Below, in pieces: positions 7,067-9,409 of a stretch of 9,409 bases of DNA. Every line of letters begins with the position of its first letter. Position 1 is the stretch's first letter. The position numbers and the translations under genes are program-made. The notes beneath the pieces are model-generated. The model worked only from the letters and a program-made list of their open reading frames with translations, made no database searches and was not told the DNA's origin. This stretch comes from Streptosporangiaceae bacterium (GTDB lineage: Bacteria > Actinomycetota > Actinomycetes > Streptosporangiales > Streptosporangiaceae): assembly GCA_030041195.1 (NCBI GenBank), contig JASHOI010000314.1, positions 1 through 9,409 of the forward strand. Direction: 5' to 3'.

Positions 7067-7090
7067 ATGCCGGCGGCGAGTCGGGCATAT

Positions 7091-7100
7091 CAATCGATTG
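7091..7100. promoter_or_regulatory. Palindrome CAATCGATTG before the hydrolase gene
   Basis: CAATCGATTG is a perfect 10-bp palindrome in the 41-bp gap between permease and hydrolase, ending 7 nt before the hydrolase ATG and abutting its GGGG ribosome site. Its core AATCGATT is identical to the core at 3106-3113 in the divergent promoter. It could be a second operator of the GntR regulator acting as a roadblock or on an internal promoter. Confidence 0.4.
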
Positions 7101-7107
7101 GGGTGTC

Positions 7108-8067
7108 ATGCGATTCATCAAGGCGCGGACGGAGCATGGTGCGCGGCTGGGAGTTCTGCACCCCGACGGGATGGTAGCGATAGCCCGGAACCAATCCCGG
7201 CTGGAGCCTTATTTCGGGGATGACGGTGAATCCCTGCGGGGTCTCGCGGCGGAGATACGGGCCGCTCCTGCCGGGGAAGCCCGGCTCGAAGACCTGACGC
7301 TGCTCAGGCCCGTCGATCCGGTGTCAATGCGCGACTTCATGGTCTTCGAGGAGCATGTCCTGCCCGTGTGGCGGCAATCGGGGCTGACCCGCGGGCCAGA
7401 CATCTGGTACCAGCAGCCCATCGGCTATTTCAGCAACGCCGCCACTATCCGCGGCCCGCGGGACCCGATCGAGATTCCCGGTGGCTCGGAAAGGCTTGAC
7501 TTCGAACTGGAAGTCGGTGCTGTCATCGGCCGGGACGCGTCCTCGGTGACTCCCGGCCAAGCGGCGGGCCACGTCGCAGGCTTCCTGATCTTGTGCGACT
7601 GGTCGGCTCGCGACCTGCAGTCCCGGGAGATGGACGGCCATCTGGGCCCCTTCAAGGGCAAGGACTTCGGCGCGTCCCTCGGTCCGGTGCTCGTCACGCC
7701 CGACGAACTCGAAGACCGTCGCAGCGGGAACGGCTACGACCTCGTCATGACCACGGCCGTGAACAGCCGGCGCTACGGCAGCGATCTATGGTCGTCGGCC
7801 TACTGGTCGTTCGAGGAACTGATCTCCTACGCGTCCTGGAATTCGCGCGTGGAAGCAGGTGCCATCATCGGCAGCGGCACCTGCCAGGGTGGCTGCATCC
7901 AGGAGTTGTCTATCAGGCATGGCCCCGAGGCGTATCCATGGCTGGCAGCACGGGACGTGGTGACGCTCAGCATCGAGCTCATGGGAGAAATCCGGGCCGA
8001 CGTGTGCGCGCCGTCCCGTGGTCCCTGGCCCAGCCCCCTCGGCGATCGCGATCGGCTCGCGGGCTAA
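7108..8067 (+). CDS. Fumarylacetoacetase-family C-C hydrolase
   Basis: The 319-aa protein matches fumarylacetoacetate hydrolase (FAH) over its catalytic residues. D76-x6-H83 in RDFMVFEEH corresponds to the metal Asp and catalytic His of mammalian FAH (D126, H133). E133 and E135 in LDFELEVG correspond to E199 and E201. D164 in CDWSARDLQ corresponds to D233, and K185 in LGPFKGKDFG to K253. E266 in IQELS is a candidate for the catalytic Glu. The family hydrolyses a carbon-carbon bond in beta-diketo acids with a divalent metal, giving an acid plus pyruvate or acetoacetate. At 319 aa it is shorter than FAH (about 420), so it is a compact member; fumarylacetoacetate, acylpyruvates or diketo sugar acids are all possible substrates. 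The start has GGGG 4 nt upstream; an out-of-frame ATG at 7067 was not used. It is the last gene of the importer operon. Confidence 0.9.
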   Translation: MRFIKARTEHGARLGVLHPDGMVAIARNQSRLEPYFGDDGESLRGLAAEIRAAPAGEARLEDLTLLRPVDPVSMRDFMVFEEHVLPVWRQSGLTRGPDIWYQQPIGYFSNAATIRGPRDPIEIPGGSERLDFELEVGAVIGRDASSVTPGQAAGHVAGFLILCDWSARDLQSREMDGHLGPFKGKDFGASLGPVLVTPDELEDRRSGNGYDLVMTTAVNSRRYGSDLWSSAYWSFEELISYASWNSRVEAGAIIGSGTCQGGCIQELSIRHGPEAYPWLAARDVVTLSIELMGEIRADVCAPSRGPWPSPLGDRDRLAG

Positions 8068-8125
8068 TCGCCGTACTCGCAGCTGCTGCCGCGCCGATGA
8101 GCCGGCGTCGACGATGCGGCTTTGT

Positions 8126-8917
8126 CTATGCCGGTCTCGAGCGGATTTCGGATTGTCTGCATGGCAGTTTGAACAACTGACCGTAACCATCGACGCTGAC
8201 CTCCGCACCTGCGATGCGTAGCGCATACCAAAGGGAAGCCTGGTTCGCCGTGAGTACTGGCCGACGGAGGTCATCCTCCAATGCCGCTATTACGCCAATA
8301 GCGCGCACAGCGTTCCCACCGATGAAAATGGCCTGCGCAGAGGGAGGAACATGGCTGCGAACCCACTCGTAAATCTTGGCCGGGCTGGCCACTGACCCTG
8401 TGTTCGGATGGGGAACCTCGACCGGCGGCATCAGGTGGCTAACATGAACGACCTCGAATCCGCGTTCCTGAAAGTATGCCACACCTTTCTGGTCGAAGTC
8501 GTCAGTGAAGAAGGGGCCATGGATCAGCGCGATTCGTTCGGCCTCCAACGTCCGGAAGGCGGCCGTCGCCGCGAGCGCCGACATGAGGACAGGAATGCCA
8601 TTTGAACGCTTTTCAACACGGCTGACCAGTTTCTGCTCTCGGGTTGTGCCGAGAAGGTAGCTGCCCACTGTCCAGGCATAGATGATCGCCTGCAATGGCA
8701 GTCTCGCAAGCAGTTGTGTCGCGTTTTCTGGACCTGGGGGGTCAGCGAAGGTCGCTAGATCAGCAAAGAACACGCGGGACGCGTGGAGCGATACGCCATT
8801 GGGGGCCATGGTCCACAGTTCTGATTCGGATATCGTGCTGTCGTCGTGGGTTAGCACCCCTAGCCGCGCGCGCCATCCGGACCCGTCTGGCTTCAAGGTG
8901 CTCTCATTCCTGCTCAT
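8126..8917 (-). CDS. Asp/Glu racemase-superfamily protein (maleate isomerase / arylmalonate decarboxylase-like) lacking catalytic cysteines
   Basis: The 263-aa protein follows the maleate cis-trans isomerase / arylmalonate decarboxylase pattern. It has RLGVLTHDDSTI near the N-terminus (18-29), GVSLHASRV (41-49), AIIYAWTVGSYLLG (77-90), ALAATAAFRTLEAERIALIH (114-133), ERGFEVV (151-157) and RRPVLTANQASLWYALRIAG (218-237). The family usually has a Cys in Y-A-C-T-S-G-S and a second in S-C-x(2), acting as acid/base or nucleophile. Here these positions are W82 and G201, and the family's N-terminal Asn (PSSNT) is S27. The only Cys is C253, near the C-terminus. Isomerase or racemase chemistry by the known mechanism is therefore unlikely, and the function is unknown. 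The frame is intact and the start has AAGGAG 6 nt upstream. It converges on the FAH gene with a 58-bp gap. Confidence 0.82.
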   Translation of the reverse strand: MSRNESTLKPDGSGWRARLGVLTHDDSTISESELWTMAPNGVSLHASRVFFADLATFADPPGPENATQLLARLPLQAIIYAWTVGSYLLGTTREQKLVSRVEKRSNGIPVLMSALAATAAFRTLEAERIALIHGPFFTDDFDQKGVAYFQERGFEVVHVSHLMPPVEVPHPNTGSVASPAKIYEWVRSHVPPSAQAIFIGGNAVRAIGVIAALEDDLRRPVLTANQASLWYALRIAGAEVSVDGYGQLFKLPCRQSEIRSRPA

Positions 8918-8923
8918 CGTTAT

Positions 8924-8929
8924 CTCCTT
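8924..8929 (-). promoter_or_regulatory. Strong ribosome binding site of the isomerase-like gene
   Basis: AAGGAG lies 6 nt before the ATG at 8917. It is the best Shine-Dalgarno match in the window. It fixes the start and argues that this cysteine-less gene is expressed rather than decaying. Confidence 0.8.
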
Positions 8930-8948
8930 GCTTTGATGGACTCACATA

Positions 8949-8965
8949 CCAGGGCCACCAGGGCC
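8949..8965. repeat. Tandem CCAGGGCC repeat upstream of the isomerase-like gene
   Basis: CCAGGGCC occurs at 8949-8956 and again at 8958-8965, a 9-bp period. The pair is about 20 bp upstream of the ribosome site of the minus-strand gene, within its likely promoter or leader. It could be a regulator site; nothing more can be said. Confidence 0.35.
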
Positions 8966-9004
8966 GAATCTCATGCCTTGCTGTTAGCACGACCGATCCG
9001 CCGC

Positions 9005-9041
9005 CTGGTCTGGTCCGGAGATTCTGGTCGGAATTCTGGCC
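9005..9041. repeat. Cluster of CTGG(T/C)C direct repeats
   Basis: CTGGTC occurs at 9005-9010, 9010-9015 and 9024-9029, with CTGGCC at 9036-9041. ATTCTGG at 9021-9027 and 9033-9039 gives a 12-bp period. The cluster is about 90-120 bp upstream of the isomerase-like gene, where an activator could bind. The repeats are short and could be chance. Confidence 0.3.
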
Positions 9042-9075
9042 TGTAGTCCGGGCTGGGGCAGTACATCTAGTTGTG

Positions 9076-9104
9076 CGCGCTGCTCGAGGAAGTCGCGCAG
9101 CGCG
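9076..9104. repeat. Inverted repeat CGCGCTGC / GCAGCGCG
   Basis: Perfect 8-bp arms at 9076-9083 and 9097-9104 enclose a 13-nt loop. It lies in the non-coding stretch between the ABM gene and the isomerase-like gene. No U-run follows on either strand. It could be a transcript-end structure, an operator, or chance in GC-rich DNA. Confidence 0.35.
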
Positions 9105-9160
9105 AGGTTAGGCTGCCGGGCAGTTAGGGCGCAGCTCATAGCGGGATGCGTTGTGAACGT

Positions 9161-9179
9161 TGACGCGAGCAACGCGTCA
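9161..9179 (-). terminator. Stem-loop downstream of the ABM gene, possible terminator
   Basis: TGACGCG-AGCAA-CGCGTCA is a perfect 7-bp inverted repeat with a 5-nt loop, 36-54 bp after the stop codon of the minus-strand ABM gene. A weaker CCGC/GCGG stem lies between it and the stop. There is no U-tract, which is common for actinobacterial 3' hairpins. The same 19 bp would also serve as a dyad operator for the leftward gene starting at 8917. Confidence 0.4.
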
Positions 9180-9214
9180 GATTCCCGCTCCGGCCGCGGA
9201 AGGTCGGTGTGCGG

Positions 9215-9409
9215 TCACAGCGCGCCCTTCTGGGCGTCCCCAGCCGGGTGCGGCACGAGGGCTTGCACGTCCAAGCCGCTGCTCAGTTTGCCCGCCAGGG
9301 CGGATCGCAGGGCGGCGAGGGCTTCGCCGTTGAGATGACGCGAACGGGCCTGCTGCGACTCGTACTTCTCGATCATGACCAGCCGGTCGGGTCCCTCGTG
9401 CAGCGCGTA
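9215..9409 (-). CDS. C-terminal part of an ABM-domain (YgiN/quinol-monooxygenase-like) protein, cut by the window edge
   Basis: A minus-strand frame is open from the window end to a TGA at 9215-9217, giving 64 residues. It reads YALHEGPDRLVMIEKYESQQ, then ARSRHLNGEALAALRSAL, and ends in DAQKGAL. The pattern matches the second half of the roughly 100-aa antibiotic biosynthesis monooxygenase domain: a strand carrying V-M-I-E-K-Y, an amphipathic helix with a conserved His (R-H), and a last strand near LDVQALVP. The family forms ferredoxin-like dimers that oxygenate quinols or aromatic polyketides without a cofactor, although many members are uncharacterised. The start codon is outside the window. 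It is transcribed in the same direction as the isomerase-like gene, with about 300 bp between them, so an operon is unlikely. The fragment is too short to name a substrate. Confidence 0.72.
   Translation of the reverse strand, partial: YALHEGPDRLVMIEKYESQQARSRHLNGEALAALRSALAGKLSSGLDVQALVPHPAGDAQKGAL

Noticed and set aside
7067..7168. Short frame starting right after the permease stop (ATG 7067)
   Set aside because: It overlaps the FAH gene in another frame, has no family pattern and would compete with the well-supported ATG at 7108.
8068..8125. Convergent gap with a CGCCG/CGGCG stem (8092-8107) as a shared terminator
   Set aside because: The stem is only 5 bp with no U-run on either strand, too weak to call.
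8984..9172. Minus-strand frame of 62 codons (contains LALRDFLEQRAQL) as a small gene or gene remnant
   Set aside because: No family is recognised, no clear ribosome site precedes its ATG, and it overlaps inverted repeats. It is likelier non-coding.

Overview
The window looks like a chromosomal segment of a high-GC Gram-positive bacterium, most likely an actinomycete. The DNA is clearly G+C-rich with strongly GC-biased third codon positions. The solute-binding protein carries a lipoprotein signal rich in Ala and Ser, and genes start behind GGAGG-type ribosome sites. I see no rRNA, tRNA, CRISPR array, transposase or prophage gene. All six full-length genes and both regulators look intact; only the gene at the right edge is cut.

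Left part (1-2255): a class A FAD-dependent monooxygenase on the minus strand (22-1158) is divergent from a LysR-type regulator (1332-2255). The spacer between them holds a textbook LysR box (ATC-N9-GAT, 1286-1300) beside a second inverted repeat one helical turn away, so the LysR protein probably controls the monooxygenase.

Centre (2278-8067): a GntR/FCD-type repressor on the minus strand is divergent from a four-gene plus-strand operon. The operon encodes a lipoprotein sugar-type solute-binding protein, a double-domain RbsA-like ATPase, an RbsC-like permease and a fumarylacetoacetase-family hydrolase. The first two genes abut, the next pair overlaps by 4 bp, and the hydrolase follows after 41 bp. 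An 8-bp palindromic core, AATCGATT, occurs once in the divergent promoter and once just before the hydrolase start, and is a candidate GntR operator. The simplest reading is import of a small organic compound by a ribose-type importer, followed by cleavage of a beta-diketo (acylpyruvate-like) bond inside the cell. The true substrate may therefore not be a sugar.

Right part (8126-9409): a minus-strand protein of the Asp/Glu racemase / maleate isomerase / arylmalonate decarboxylase fold lacks both catalytic cysteines of that family. Further right, the C-terminal end of an antibiotic-biosynthesis-monooxygenase (ABM/YgiN-like) protein runs off the window. The 297 bp between them hold short direct repeats and inverted repeats, probably a promoter region and a transcript end.

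Together the enzymes (flavin hydroxylase, ABM-type monooxygenase, isomerase-like protein, FAH-type hydrolase) suggest a catabolic island for an aromatic or dicarbonyl compound. No ring-cleavage dioxygenase is present in the window, so the pathway cannot be named. The most unusual items are the importer-FAH operon with its repeated AATCGATT element and the cysteine-less isomerase-family protein.
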